DNA from: Silvibacterium acidisoli
GTDB lineage: Bacteria > Acidobacteriota > Terriglobia > Terriglobales > Acidobacteriaceae
DNA: 64,000 nt
Direction of reading: 5' to 3'
Assembly (NCBI GenBank): GCA_022870745.1
Contig: CP085323.1
Span: 1,178,001-1,242,000, forward strand
Positions within the stretch are counted from its first letter, which is position 1, and each line of letters starts with the position of its first letter. This document shows positions 54,533-63,145 of the stretch, in pieces. A program made the position numbers and the translations under genes. Under the pieces are notes generated by a model. It was not told where the DNA came from. It ran no database searches and saw only the letters and a list, made by a program, of their open reading frames with translations.

Positions 54533-54629
54533 AACGGCACATATGATGCCACAACTGAGGTAAAAGTCGTCTGAATTCTTATATCTCCACCGGAAGTACA
54601 CGGCCTATAATCGTCGGGCAGGGGGACTT

Positions 54630-56918
54630 TTGGGCGAATCAAGACACCGGCGGATGACCGTCATTCTGCTGGCTGCAGCTGTGCTGTTGCTGGTTATGCT
54701 GCTGGGCGCGCTGAATGCCTTCAAGCTGAGCTTCCTGGAGCCTCAGACAACCGGGCAGATTTTTCTCTATACGGCGCTCTCCGTTCTGGCTTTTCTGCTT
54801 TTCGTTACGCTCCTCGTTCTGCTCGTCCGCAATATTCTGAAAATGCTGGCCGACCAGCGCAGCCAGGTGCTGGGTTCGCGCCTGCGCTCCCGCATGTTGC
54901 TCGGAGCTCTACTGATCTCGTTTGCTCCGGCACTTTTTATGTTTCTGTTCAGCTTCGGGCTGATGAATCGCTCGATCGACCGCTGGTTTTCACAACCCGT
55001 CGCCGAACTGCGTGAAAACTCCAACCGCATCGCACTCGACCTGGCTCACTACGTCAGTCTCAATGCGAGAGCGGAGGCCGAATCGCTCTCGCGGTCGGAA
55101 GATTTTACCTTCGCCTACAAGACGACCAACGCCGAAGCGATGCTGACCGAGATTCGCAGCCATCGCATTACCCTGCAGGGCGGCTTCGCGATTGTGTTTC
55201 GCGATGGCACTGACCTGGTTCGATACCAGATTCCGGAAACAACCCAGCCTGCGGTCGTTCATTCGTGGCTGGAAGGCGACGCCGACTCCGACACCACCGG
55301 CAGCTTCATCGCTTCGGCTCTCAAGACCGCCCAGCGCACCGATGAACCGGTTCTCTCCGTCGGTGACGCGCAGTTTGCGGTCGGGGATGCCACCATCGAA
55401 GGCGGAGGCGTGATTGTCGTCGGCCTGCCGATGCCTGCCGGCCTCAGCTCAGTGGTTGAGCAGATCCGCAGCGGGACCGACCAGTACTGGAGCATCTACC
55501 GCGAACGCCGTACGGTCCGCAGCACATTTTTCCTGCTGTTGCTGATGCTTAGCGCGCTGATCTTCTTCGCCAGCAGCTGGCTTGCGCTCTACCTCTCCAA
55601 GCAGATCACGCGGCCGGTTGAAGCTCTTGCCGATGCCATGAACGAAATCGGCAACGGCCGCTACGAGCAGCGCATCACGATCTCCGCAACCGAAGAGCTC
55701 GGCGAGCTGATCCGTTCCTTCAACCACATGGCGGCGGATCTTGAGCAAAGCCGCACGCTTGCTGAGACCTCGGCGGCACAGCTCTCTGCCGTCAACCTTA
55801 CCCTCGAAACCCGCCGTAAAGAGCTGGAGACGATTCTCGAAACCATCCCCAGCGCGGTGGCGACGCTCGATGCGAACCGCTGCATTCTGCAGGCAAACCG
55901 CGCCTTCCAGGACATTGCCCTGCTGCACAGCCAGCGTTCGACACCCGCACCATCCCTTGCCGGGACTTCGCTCTCCGCGGTTTTTGCCAACGACCTCTAC
56001 GGCGAACTCGCGCTGCTGGAGCGCCGCGCGCAGCGCATGGGCATTGCCGCCGCTGAGGTCGAGATGCCCGTCTCCTCCGGCAACCTGAGCCTCACAGCAA
56101 CGATCGCGGTTCTCGACCTGGGCGTACATAAACGCGGCTCGATCCTTGTGATTGAAGACGTAACCGAGCTGCTGCGTGCGCAACGCCAGCTGGCGTGGAA
56201 GGAAGTAGCGCAGCGGGTGGCGCATGAGATCAAGAATCCTCTGACGCCGATCGCACTCTCCGCTGAGCGCATCCGCCGCCATATGGATCGCAACCTTCCG
56301 GAGTCGGCCAACGTGATTCGCCGCTGCGTGGATGTAATTCTGACTTCGGTGGAATCGATGAGCACGCTGGTAGGCCAGTTCGCGGTGCTCGCCGAGTTCC
56401 CGGTGGCACAGCCTCGCCCGACTGACCTGAATGCCATTGTCGAAAGTGCGCTCATGCTCTTCCAGGGACGCCTGAGCCACATTCGCATCGAGCGCCGCTT
56501 CAGTGAGAACCTGCCGCCGGTTATGGCCGATGAACAATCGCTGCGCCGCGCGCTGGCCAACCTGGTAGACAATGCGGCCGAGGCCATGCAGAACAGCCTG
56601 GTCCGCGTGCTTTCCATCGAGACATGCATGAGCGAGAGCTCCGGCATGGCGGAGCTGGTGCTCTCCGATACCGGCCACGGCCTTACCGATGACATGCGCG
56701 AGCGGCTCTTTCTGCCCTATGTTTCCACCAAGCAGAGAGGCACCGGACTCGGACTGGCCATCGCCGCGAAGATCATTCAGGAGCACCACGGCGCCATTCG
56801 CGCCGAAAATAACACGCCCGCTGGTGCGCGCTTTATTCTTGAGCTCCCTCTGGCCGACAATGGTGTTGTGAAGAAGACTGAGACATCGCTTCTGCCATCG
56901 TCGGAGATGAGCCAGTGA
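54630..56918 (+). CDS. Sensor histidine kinase, NtrY-like
   Basis: The 762-residue kinase has two membrane segments near the start (VILLAAAVLLLVMLLGALNA and the next), a third near residue 85, a periplasmic sensor stretch, and a last helix near 300 (FFLLLLMLSALIFFASSWLA). HAMP, a PAS domain (near 400-500), the HisKA box HEIKNPLTPIALSAERIRRH and HATPase blocks (NLVDNAAEAM, DTGHGLT, GTGLGLAIA) follow. This is the NtrY architecture. Start is a TTG at 54630 with GGGGGA upstream. The stop codon overlaps the regulator's GTG by four bases. Confidence 0.92.
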   Translation: MGESRHRRMTVILLAAAVLLLVMLLGALNAFKLSFLEPQTTGQIFLYTALSVLAFLLFVTLLVLLVRNILKMLADQRSQVLGSRLRSRMLLGALLISFAPALFMFLFSFGLMNRSIDRWFSQPVAELRENSNRIALDLAHYVSLNARAEAESLSRSEDFTFAYKTTNAEAMLTEIRSHRITLQGGFAIVFRDGTDLVRYQIPETTQPAVVHSWLEGDADSDTTGSFIASALKTAQRTDEPVLSVGDAQFAVGDATIEGGGVIVVGLPMPAGLSSVVEQIRSGTDQYWSIYRERRTVRSTFFLLLLMLSALIFFASSWLALYLSKQITRPVEALADAMNEIGNGRYEQRITISATEELGELIRSFNHMAADLEQSRTLAETSAAQLSAVNLTLETRRKELETILETIPSAVATLDANRCILQANRAFQDIALLHSQRSTPAPSLAGTSLSAVFANDLYGELALLERRAQRMGIAAAEVEMPVSSGNLSLTATIAVLDLGVHKRGSILVIEDVTELLRAQRQLAWKEVAQRVAHEIKNPLTPIALSAERIRRHMDRNLPESANVIRRCVDVILTSVESMSTLVGQFAVLAEFPVAQPRPTDLNAIVESALMLFQGRLSHIRIERRFSENLPPVMADEQSLRRALANLVDNAAEAMQNSLVRVLSIETCMSESSGMAELVLSDTGHGLTDDMRERLFLPYVSTKQRGTGLGLAIAAKIIQEHHGAIRAENNTPAGARFILELPLADNGVVKKTETSLLPSSEMSQ

Positions 56919-58270
56919 ATCGCATCCTGATCGTTGATGATGAGCAGGAAATCCGTAAGTCGCTTGAAGAGATTCTGACCGAAGAAGGTTATTCGGTGAC
57001 CAGCACCGCAAGCGGCGCCGAAGCCATCGTGTTGCTGCGCGATGCGCCCTACGACGTGATGCTGCTCGACATCTGGCTGCCCGACCGCGACGGCCTCGAC
57101 GTGCTCGGCGAGATGCGCTCCATCGATACGGAGGATAAACCTGAGGTCGTTGTCGTCTCAGGCCACGCAACCATCGAGACGGCCGTGAAAGCCACCAAGC
57201 TCGGCGCCTTCGATTTTCTCGAAAAGCCGCTGTCGCTTGAGCGCACGCTGATCGTGGTAAAAAACGCGATCGAGGCAAAGCGGCTGCGCAATGAGAATCT
57301 CGAATACAAACGGCAGCTCGCTCTCGAAACCGCGATTACCGGCGAGAGCGTGCCTGCCAAGGCGCTGCGCCAGCAGGTAAAGCTGATGGCGCCGACCAAT
57401 GGACGGGTGCTGATCTACGGCGAGTCCGGAACCGGCAAGGAACTGATTGCACGCGCGATTCATGCGGAGAGCACGCGTGCCGACCGCGTTTTCATCGAGC
57501 TGAACTGCGCCGCCATTCCCGAGGACTACATCGAGAGCGAGCTCTTCGGCTATCGCAACGGCGCTGTTCCCGGCGGGCCCGCGGAAAAGCGCGGCACCTT
57601 CGAACGCGCCAATGGCGGCACGCTTTTTCTCGACGAAGTCGGCGACATGAGCCTGAAGACGCAGGCCAAGGTCTTGCGGGCACTCGACGAGCAGCGCTTC
57701 GTGCCCGTGGGAGCGACGCAGCCGATCAGCGTGGATGTGCGTGTGATCGCGGCGACAAACAAGAACCTCGAAGAGGAAACGGCGAAGGGAAATTTCCGCG
57801 AGGATCTCTTCTACCGCCTCAATGTGATTCCGTTCTTCGTCCCGCCGCTGCGTGAGCGCAAGGAAGATATCCCGCTGCTGACACGCGAGTTCCTGCGCGC
57901 TTACGGACGCGAGTATGGACGCCCGCGCATCGAGATCGAAGACGAAGCGCTTGAGTTGCTCAAGCAGTATCCGTGGCCAGGGAATGTGCGCGAGCTGAAG
58001 AACATTCTCGAGCGCGTGGTCATTCTCAATCCGCAGGTGCAACGCATCGAGCGCAGGCACCTGCCTATGCTGGTGCATCGCGCAGCCAATCGCCGCACTG
58101 CCGGCTTCAGCACGTTGCAGGACGCGCGAGAGAGCTACGAACGGGAGTACATCCTCAAAAAGATCGACGAGTGCAACGGCAACATGAGCCGCGCTGCGGA
58201 GTCTTTAGGGCTTGAGCGCAGCCACCTGTACCGGAAGATGCGCACGCTCGGCATCAGCACACGCGAATAG
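56915..58270 (+). CDS. NtrX-like response regulator with degenerate GAFTGA loop
   Basis: The 451-residue protein has a receiver domain with Asp52 (VMLLDIWLPDRDG), a sigma-54 AAA+ domain with Walker A GESGTGKE near 169, Walker B GGTLFLDEVGDM, sensor regions and the Arg finger region REDLFYRL, and a Fis-type C-terminal HTH (NMSRAAESLGLERSHLYRKM). The loop that normally reads GAFTGA and contacts sigma-54 reads GAVPGG (residues 216-221). It therefore might not activate sigma-54 in the standard way. Start GTG overlaps the kinase stop. Confidence 0.92.
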   Translation: MNRILIVDDEQEIRKSLEEILTEEGYSVTSTASGAEAIVLLRDAPYDVMLLDIWLPDRDGLDVLGEMRSIDTEDKPEVVVVSGHATIETAVKATKLGAFDFLEKPLSLERTLIVVKNAIEAKRLRNENLEYKRQLALETAITGESVPAKALRQQVKLMAPTNGRVLIYGESGTGKELIARAIHAESTRADRVFIELNCAAIPEDYIESELFGYRNGAVPGGPAEKRGTFERANGGTLFLDEVGDMSLKTQAKVLRALDEQRFVPVGATQPISVDVRVIAATNKNLEEETAKGNFREDLFYRLNVIPFFVPPLRERKEDIPLLTREFLRAYGREYGRPRIEIEDEALELLKQYPWPGNVRELKNILERVVILNPQVQRIERRHLPMLVHRAANRRTAGFSTLQDARESYEREYILKKIDECNGNMSRAAESLGLERSHLYRKMRTLGISTRE

Positions 58271-58290
58271 CCTGTTCTTAAAAACATTCA

Positions 58291-58351
58291 CCGCAAAGGC
58301 GCAAAGAAGAACCGCGAAGCTCTGCGGACCTTGGTTTTTGCGCCTTTGCGG
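58291..58351. repeat. Inverted repeat between the regulator and era
   Basis: CCGCAAAGGCGCAAA at 58291-58305 pairs perfectly with 58337-58351 (15 bp). The 31-base loop also has a CCGC/GCGG stem. It lies between convergent genes, so it may end both transcripts. This sequence type is often repeated in acidobacterial and other genomes, as I recall. Confidence 0.75.
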
Positions 58352-58375
58352 CGAAGAACTTTTCTTTCTTACTGC

Positions 58376-59497
58376 CTACTCGCCTTCCTCTTCCTGCTTT
58401 TCCTTCTCAGCCTTGTGGGCTGCGATCTCTTCCATCTGGCGGCGCCAGTCGAGAGCATCGACAAAGCCGCGTGAGTCGCGCCACTTCTCCTTCACGATCA
58501 CGTGCAGTTCGAGAAAGACACGCGTGCCCAGGAGCGATTCAATCTCCTTGCGGGCGGAAGCGCCGATCGCCTTGAGCTTGCTGCCCTGCTTGCCGATCAG
58601 GATCGCTTTCTGCCCCTGGCGCTCGCAGTAGATCACGGCGGAGATGCTGGTCAGCGGCAGTTTTGCATTGGGGCGAGGCTTGGCAGGCGGTGGTGGCGGC
58701 TCCTCGAAGCGCTCGATAACAACCGCGGAAGCATAAGGCACCTCTTCGCCGGTTTCCATCAGGATGCGTTCGCGGATCAGTTCGGCTACGAGGAAGCGCT
58801 CGGGCTGGTCGGTGTACTGGTCCTTGGGGAAGTAGCGCTGGCCCTCGGGCAACGCGTTCACGAGCTTGTCGAGCAGCGGTTCCAGCCCGTCGCGCTTGCG
58901 TGCGGATATGGGAAAGACTTCTGCGAAGGGATAGAGCTCCATCAGTTGCTGGATCAGCGGCAGCAGGTCGGAGCGCTTCACCAGGTCGATCTTGTTCAGC
59001 AGCAAAAAGACAGGGCAGTCGAGCTTCTTTACGAGGTTAAATACAAACTCGTCCTCGCTCTGCACTTTGCGGCCGCTTGCGTCCTTCGGCGTGGAACGCG
59101 TCACCTGCTTGCCGTCTGTAGACGTGATGGTGAGGCCCAGCTTCGCGCCTTCTCCTGCTTCGGCGTCGGGATCGAGCCCTGGCAGCTCCAACCGGCGCGT
59201 GGCATCGACCATCAGCAGCACCACGTCGCGCGTTTCGAGCGCGTCGTAGACCTCCTGCATCATGCGCTTGTCGAGCGAGGAATCGGCCAGGTGTACGCCC
59301 GGCGTGTCGACGAAAACTACCTGCGCGGCCGGATGCTTCCCTTTACGCGCGGCAACTTCCAGCACGCCGTGGATGCGGTTGCGCGTGGTCTGCGGCTTGG
59401 CCGTGACGATAGCAACCTTCTCTCCAACCAGCGCGTTTAACAACGTGGACTTGCCCGCATTGGGCCGTCCGATAATCGATACAAATCCTGACCGCAA
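58376..59497 (-). CDS. era: GTPase Era
   Basis: Era binds 16S rRNA and acts in 30S assembly. G1 is GRPNAGKS (residues 10-17), G2 lies in KPQTTRNRIHG, G3 is DTPG, G4 is NKID and the C-terminal KH domain has GKQGSKLKAIGASARKEIE. At 373 residues it is about 70 longer than E. coli Era; an insert of some 45 residues (LELPGLDPDAEAGEGAKLG and following) splits the region between G3 and G4, and the C-terminus has a Lys/Glu-rich extra tail. It begins 3 bases after the corC stop. Confidence 0.94.
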   Translation of the reverse strand: MRSGFVSIIGRPNAGKSTLLNALVGEKVAIVTAKPQTTRNRIHGVLEVAARKGKHPAAQVVFVDTPGVHLADSSLDKRMMQEVYDALETRDVVLLMVDATRRLELPGLDPDAEAGEGAKLGLTITSTDGKQVTRSTPKDASGRKVQSEDEFVFNLVKKLDCPVFLLLNKIDLVKRSDLLPLIQQLMELYPFAEVFPISARKRDGLEPLLDKLVNALPEGQRYFPKDQYTDQPERFLVAELIRERILMETGEEVPYASAVVIERFEEPPPPPAKPRPNAKLPLTSISAVIYCERQGQKAILIGKQGSKLKAIGASARKEIESLLGTRVFLELHVIVKEKWRDSRGFVDALDWRRQMEEIAAHKAEKEKQEEEGE

Positions 59498-59500
59498 AGG

Positions 59501-60784
59501 TCACTCTCCTTCGTTCTTCTCCGCGCGCGCCAGGCGCACGCGTTCGATCCTGCGATCGGTTGATGCGAGAATCTCAACTCGCACCCCATACAGCACGACC
59601 ACTTCACCTGCCTGTGGAATGCGTCCGGCTTCTTCGCTGATAAGACCGCCGATGGTGGTCGCTTCATAGTCTTCCGGCAGGTCGACCTCTCCGCCCAGCA
59701 GCTCTTCCACTCGGCTCAGCTCCAGGTTGCCAGGCGCGATCCACGAACCATCCTGCTCGTGCAGGATCGACTCGGAATCTTCCTCGTGCTCGTCGGTGAT
59801 GTTTCCGACAATCTCTTCAAGCAGGTCTTCGATGGTAACGAGCCCGGCGACGCCACCATACTCGTCAATCACGATACGCATGTGCTGCTTCTCGCGCTGC
59901 ATCTCACGCAGCAGCTCATTCACCTTTTTCGTCTCGGGAATTACCGTTGCCGGGCGCCGAATGCTGCCCACCGTCTGCGTCTTCGCGTCTTCGTCGCTGA
60001 TGTGTAGCAGGTCATGCGCGAAGACGATGCCGATGATGTGGTCTACTCCGCCGCGATACACCGGGACGCGCGAGTAAGGTTGTTCCTCGATCCGGCTGAT
60101 GAACTCTCCGATAGTGGTCGTGTCGGGAACGGCAAACATCTCGGGACGCGGTGTCATCACTTCCCGCACCACCTTATCGCCGAACTCTACCGCGGAGCGC
60201 ACCAGCTCGCGGTCGCTCTCCTCGAGGATGCCTTCTTCTTCGCCTGCTTCGAGCAGCGCGTCGACTGCTTCCTGCGATGTCTCCTCTTCGTTGTGCGGGG
60301 CCGACTCGGCCAGCGCGGCAATCGACAGCAGAAAGCCGAGGAAGAACGTGATCGGCATGGTGAGGTAGAAGAGTACGCGCAGAGGCTTCCGCAGACGAAC
60401 GATCCAGATGCCCCGCGTACGCGTGAAAAAGACGAACGGCAGAAACTGATTAAAGATCAATATGACCAGCAGGACGCCTAGAACCACCTGTGCGATCTCA
60501 GGTGCCGTCGGCCGGTCGTGGAGCGAGGCGCGATCGAAGAGCAGCTCGCCGAAAAGCAGCGTCAGGCTCGAAAGCGAGAAGAGCACGAGAATCGAGGCCG
60601 AGAGGCGAATATGCTCGCTGCCCAGCTTCATGCGTGGCTCGACATGCTGCTCCCAGGCGTCGATGTTCTCCTGGAACTCGCGGGCGAGAAACTTCCCCAT
60701 CTCCGAATACAACCGCTCTACGTAGGAAGCGAGCGTGAAGATGACCAACAGGATCGTGATGAGAATGGCAGAGAGAACGGTCAT
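59501..60784 (-). CDS. HlyC/CorC family (CNNM/CBS) membrane protein
   Basis: The 427-residue protein has an N-terminal CNNM/DUF21-like membrane part with four segments (ILITILLVIFTLASYV, LVLFSLSSLTLLFGELLF, IAQVVLGVLLVILIFNQF, VLFYLTMPITFFLGFLLS), a CBS domain pair (VMTPRPEMFAVPDTTTIGEF to VTIEDLLEEIVGNITDEH) and the CorC_HlyC C-terminal domain (SWIAPGNLELSRVEELLG). The N-terminal membrane part is more diverged than typical. Related proteins are linked to magnesium or cobalt transport. Its start overlaps the ybeY stop by four bases. Confidence 0.9.
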   Translation of the reverse strand: MTVLSAILITILLVIFTLASYVERLYSEMGKFLAREFQENIDAWEQHVEPRMKLGSEHIRLSASILVLFSLSSLTLLFGELLFDRASLHDRPTAPEIAQVVLGVLLVILIFNQFLPFVFFTRTRGIWIVRLRKPLRVLFYLTMPITFFLGFLLSIAALAESAPHNEEETSQEAVDALLEAGEEEGILEESDRELVRSAVEFGDKVVREVMTPRPEMFAVPDTTTIGEFISRIEEQPYSRVPVYRGGVDHIIGIVFAHDLLHISDEDAKTQTVGSIRRPATVIPETKKVNELLREMQREKQHMRIVIDEYGGVAGLVTIEDLLEEIVGNITDEHEEDSESILHEQDGSWIAPGNLELSRVEELLGGEVDLPEDYEATTIGGLISEEAGRIPQAGEVVVLYGVRVEILASTDRRIERVRLARAEKNEGE

Positions 60785-61308
60785 GCCTTTGCCTTTTTGG
60801 CTGCTGTCTTCTTTGCGGGTTTTGTGATTTTCTTCAACGCCGTTTTTGCGACAGTTCGCTCGATCAGGCCATGCTCCAATCCGAGTTTCTTACGAAGGGC
60901 GGCTTCGCGCCGGGCCATCTGGCCGTCGTCGGTTTCATGATCGTATCCGGCAAGATGCAGCGCGCCGTGCAGCAGCAGAACCTTCACCTCGTGTTCGAGG
61001 GAGTGTCCGCGCAATTGCGCCTCGCGCGCAGCCGTCTCAAGAGAGATCGCAAGGTCTCCGGCTACCTGCTCGCTCTTCGGCATGCCCGGAATGGGAGCCG
61101 CCGGGAAGGAAAGCACGTCGGTGGCTTTGTCCTTCTTCCGGAAATCGCGATTGAGCATGCGGATCTCTTCATCGCCGGTCAGCAGCACGGAGACGTCGCC
61201 ATTGAGCTTCACTGCCTCGATGGCGTTCCCGAGGAAATCGGTCATCCGCTGTTTGCCGAGCAGTCTGGCGGGGAAGAGCTTTCGTATGTCGGGGTCGATC
61301 TGGATCAT
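60781..61308 (-). CDS. ybeY: rRNA maturation RNase YbeY
   Basis: YbeY is a zinc endoribonuclease involved in 16S rRNA 3'-end maturation and ribosome quality control. The active site HGALHLAGYDH uses His114, His118 and His124 (numbered from the ATG at 61308; a TTG at 61314 is in frame). The preceding VLSFP is the conserved strand. A Lys/Ala/Thr-rich tail of about 25 residues (KKITKPAKKTAAKKAKA at the end) extends beyond the usual end. Part of the phoH-ybeY-corC-era cluster. Confidence 0.95.
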   Translation of the reverse strand: MIQIDPDIRKLFPARLLGKQRMTDFLGNAIEAVKLNGDVSVLLTGDEEIRMLNRDFRKKDKATDVLSFPAAPIPGMPKSEQVAGDLAISLETAAREAQLRGHSLEHEVKVLLLHGALHLAGYDHETDDGQMARREAALRKKLGLEHGLIERTVAKTALKKITKPAKKTAAKKAKA

Positions 61309-61327
61309 TGGCAACGGACCGCAAAAA

Positions 61328-61354
61328 CAAAGGAGGGCACCGGGCCCTCCTTTG
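61328..61354 (-). terminator. Terminator of phoH
   Basis: CAAAGGAGGGC at 61328-61338 pairs perfectly with 61344-61354. On the minus strand the stem is followed by TTTTTGC, a strong U tract. It separates phoH from ybeY, so ybeY needs its own promoter or readthrough. Confidence 0.85.
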
Positions 61355-61379
61355 CTATGTTACCGTAACGGGTCTTCAT

Positions 61380-62444
61380 TTACTGCGGTTTGGAAGCAGT
61401 CTTGCCCTGCTCCTCGTTGAAGCCAAGCGGCAGCTCGCGTTGCGAGCGTCCGAAATTGTCGTAAGCCTGGATGACGCGCTGCACCAGCTGGTGGCGGACA
61501 ACGTCTCCGCTCTCGAAGTGAATGAAGCGCACACCGTCTACCCCGTCGAGCACCGCCATCGCCTCGAGCAGGCCGGACTTGCGCGGATTGGGCAGATCGA
61601 TCTGCGTGACGTCGCCGGTGATCACAGCCTTGGAGTTGTTGCCAAGGCGCGTGAGGAACATCTTCATCTGTTCACCGGTGGTGTTCTGCGCTTCGTCCAT
61701 GATGATGAAAGCGTCATTGAGGGTGCGGCCGCGCATGAAGGCGAGCGGCGCAATCTCGATGACGTTCTTTTCGAGCATGCGGTCGACCCGGTCGGGTTCG
61801 AGCAGGTCATAAAGCGCGTCGTAAAGGGGACGCAGGTAGGGATCGACTTTTTCCTGCAGACTGCCGGGCAGGAAACCCAGCTTTTCGCCGGCTTCGACTG
61901 CCGGGCGGACCAATATGATGCGGCTGACCTTCTTTGCCAAGAGCGCGGCTGCCGCCATGGCGACCGCGAGGTAGGTCTTGCCGGTACCGGCGGGGCCGAT
62001 GCCGAAGACCATGTCCGACTGCTCAATTGCTTCAAAATAAAGGCGCTGGTTGACTGAACGGGGCTGTACGATGCGCTTTACACCGGCACCGCCGGATCGC
62101 TGCTTCCCTGTCTCTGCCAGGCTGCGCAGGGTCACCGATGGGTCGGAAACCACGAGACGCAGCATGCCATGCAACTCACCATTCATCAGGCTGGTGCCTG
62201 ACTTCCTCAAACTTTCGTAGTCGGAGAAAATGCGCTCGACCCGGCTGATATTCTCCGGCGAGCCCTCCACCACCACGGCATCCGATTTCAGATCGATGCG
62301 CACATGGAGCATATCTTCCATGAGCCTGAGGTTTTCATCGCGGGTCCCGAAGAGGGACTCAAGATTCGCAGTGATGTTGAGAGCTTTTTTCGTCAAGTCG
62401 GAAAATTCCCTCCGTGGCAGTCCGAAATGGTATCCGGACTCCAT
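61380..62444 (-). CDS. phoH: PhoH family ATPase
   Basis: A 354-residue cytosolic P-loop ATPase. It has an N-terminal KH-like region (MLHVRIDLKSDAVVVEGSPE), Walker A GPAGTGKT near residue 139, VRPAVEAGEKLGFLPGSLQE, Walker B FIIMDEAQN and the GDVTQIDLP sensor. PhoH-like proteins next to ybeY are thought to act on RNA and ribosome maturation. Its gene lies upstream of ybeY in the same direction, with a terminator between. Starts at ATG 62444; no strong ribosome site is seen. Confidence 0.93.
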   Translation of the reverse strand: MESGYHFGLPRREFSDLTKKALNITANLESLFGTRDENLRLMEDMLHVRIDLKSDAVVVEGSPENISRVERIFSDYESLRKSGTSLMNGELHGMLRLVVSDPSVTLRSLAETGKQRSGGAGVKRIVQPRSVNQRLYFEAIEQSDMVFGIGPAGTGKTYLAVAMAAAALLAKKVSRIILVRPAVEAGEKLGFLPGSLQEKVDPYLRPLYDALYDLLEPDRVDRMLEKNVIEIAPLAFMRGRTLNDAFIIMDEAQNTTGEQMKMFLTRLGNNSKAVITGDVTQIDLPNPRKSGLLEAMAVLDGVDGVRFIHFESGDVVRHQLVQRVIQAYDNFGRSQRELPLGFNEEQGKTASKPQ

Positions 62445-62724
62445 GTAATTGGATGCACTGGTGTTTGGAATCGAAGCGCTCGAAGGAGCATACCCAGCCG
62501 GTTGGCCCGCTGGAGGGAAGGACTTGCTGACTGCGTCCGTCGTTGCGCCTGAGCTTCGATGGGCTCAGAGTAGCCCCGGACCGAAGCTGCGTCAATGCCT
62601 GTGCCATGAAATATCTGGAAAAGGGAGGTCAAAATAGCAATTCCTAGCCTTAACGGTTAATCTCAATAAAGCGAAGAGCACCCCGAAGGTGGCCGCCGCC
62701 CGACGGCAAACATGCCGAAACCGG
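62445..62724. other. Divergent promoter region of phoH and rpsT
   Basis: About 280 bases, GC-rich near 62500-62590 and AT-rich near 62630-62670. No ORF and no RNA structure is recognised. Confidence 0.4.
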
Positions 62725-62753
62725 TTGACCGGGGCCGCGACCTCACATAAACT
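62725..62753 (+). promoter_or_regulatory. rpsT promoter
   Basis: TTGACC at 62725-62730 and TAAACT at 62748-62753 are 17 bases apart, a good sigma-70 arrangement. Transcription would begin near 62760 and give a leader of about 58 bases. Confidence 0.65.
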
Positions 62754-62761
62754 TATCTATT

Positions 62762-62789
62762 GCAGGGGATGTGAAATTGCCTGCATCCC
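62762..62789 (+). promoter_or_regulatory. rpsT leader with crossed pairings
   Basis: GCAGG (62762-62766) can pair with CCTGC (62780-62784), and GGGATG (62766-62771) can pair with CATCCC (62784-62789). The two pairings cross or exclude each other: either an H-type pseudoknot with shared bases or two alternative hairpins. It may take part in S20 autoregulation. Confidence 0.4.
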
Positions 62790-62817
62790 ATATTCAAGAA
62801 AAGAGTTTCGAACTACC

Positions 62818-63096
62818 ATGGCAAATCACGTCTCATCCCTGAAGCGCGTCCGTCAGACCGAGCGCAAGACTGCGGTCAACCGCGCCAACAAGAGCCGTAT
62901 CCGTGGCAGCCTGCGTCTTCTGCGCGAAGCGATCCAGAAGGGTGATGTCCAGGCCGCTTCCGAACAGTACCGCAAGACCGCCTCGGCCCTCGACAAGAGC
63001 GTCCAGAAGGGCGTTCTGCATGCGAACACGGCTTCCCGTTACAAGAGCCGCCTCAACGCCCGCGTCAAGGCGCTGGCCACCACGAAGGCCGCTTAA
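62818..63096 (+). CDS. rpsT: 30S ribosomal protein S20
   Basis: The 92-residue protein starts at the ATG at 62818 ([20 protein letters not shown]) and shows the S20 pattern: [40 protein letters not shown] and [12 protein letters not shown]. It is very basic and helical and binds the 5' domain of 16S rRNA. The longer open frame from 62689 includes the promoter and leader and is not coding. It ends in a strong terminator. Confidence 0.97.
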   Translation: MANHVSSLKRVRQTERKTAVNRANKSRIRGSLRLLREAIQKGDVQAASEQYRKTASALDKSVQKGVLHANTASRYKSRLNARVKALATTKAA

Positions 63097-63110
63097 AAGC
63101 TTTAGAATCA

Positions 63111-63145
63111 ATGAAAAAGGCCGGCCTTACGCCGGCCTTTTTCAT
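63111..63145. terminator. Terminator between rpsT and the CocE-like gene
   Basis: ATGAAAAAGGCCGGC at 63111-63125 pairs perfectly with 63131-63145 (15 bp) over loop CTTAC, with a T run on the plus strand. It overlaps the stop codon of the convergent gene and serves both. Confidence 0.9.

Noticed and set aside
55449-57278. 609-codon ORF antisense to the NtrY-like kinase
   Set aside because: Shadow of the kinase gene; composition rich in Arg, His and Gln, no motif.
62689-63096. Longer S20 start at 62689
   Set aside because: It would include the promoter and the leader; S20 always begins near MANH.
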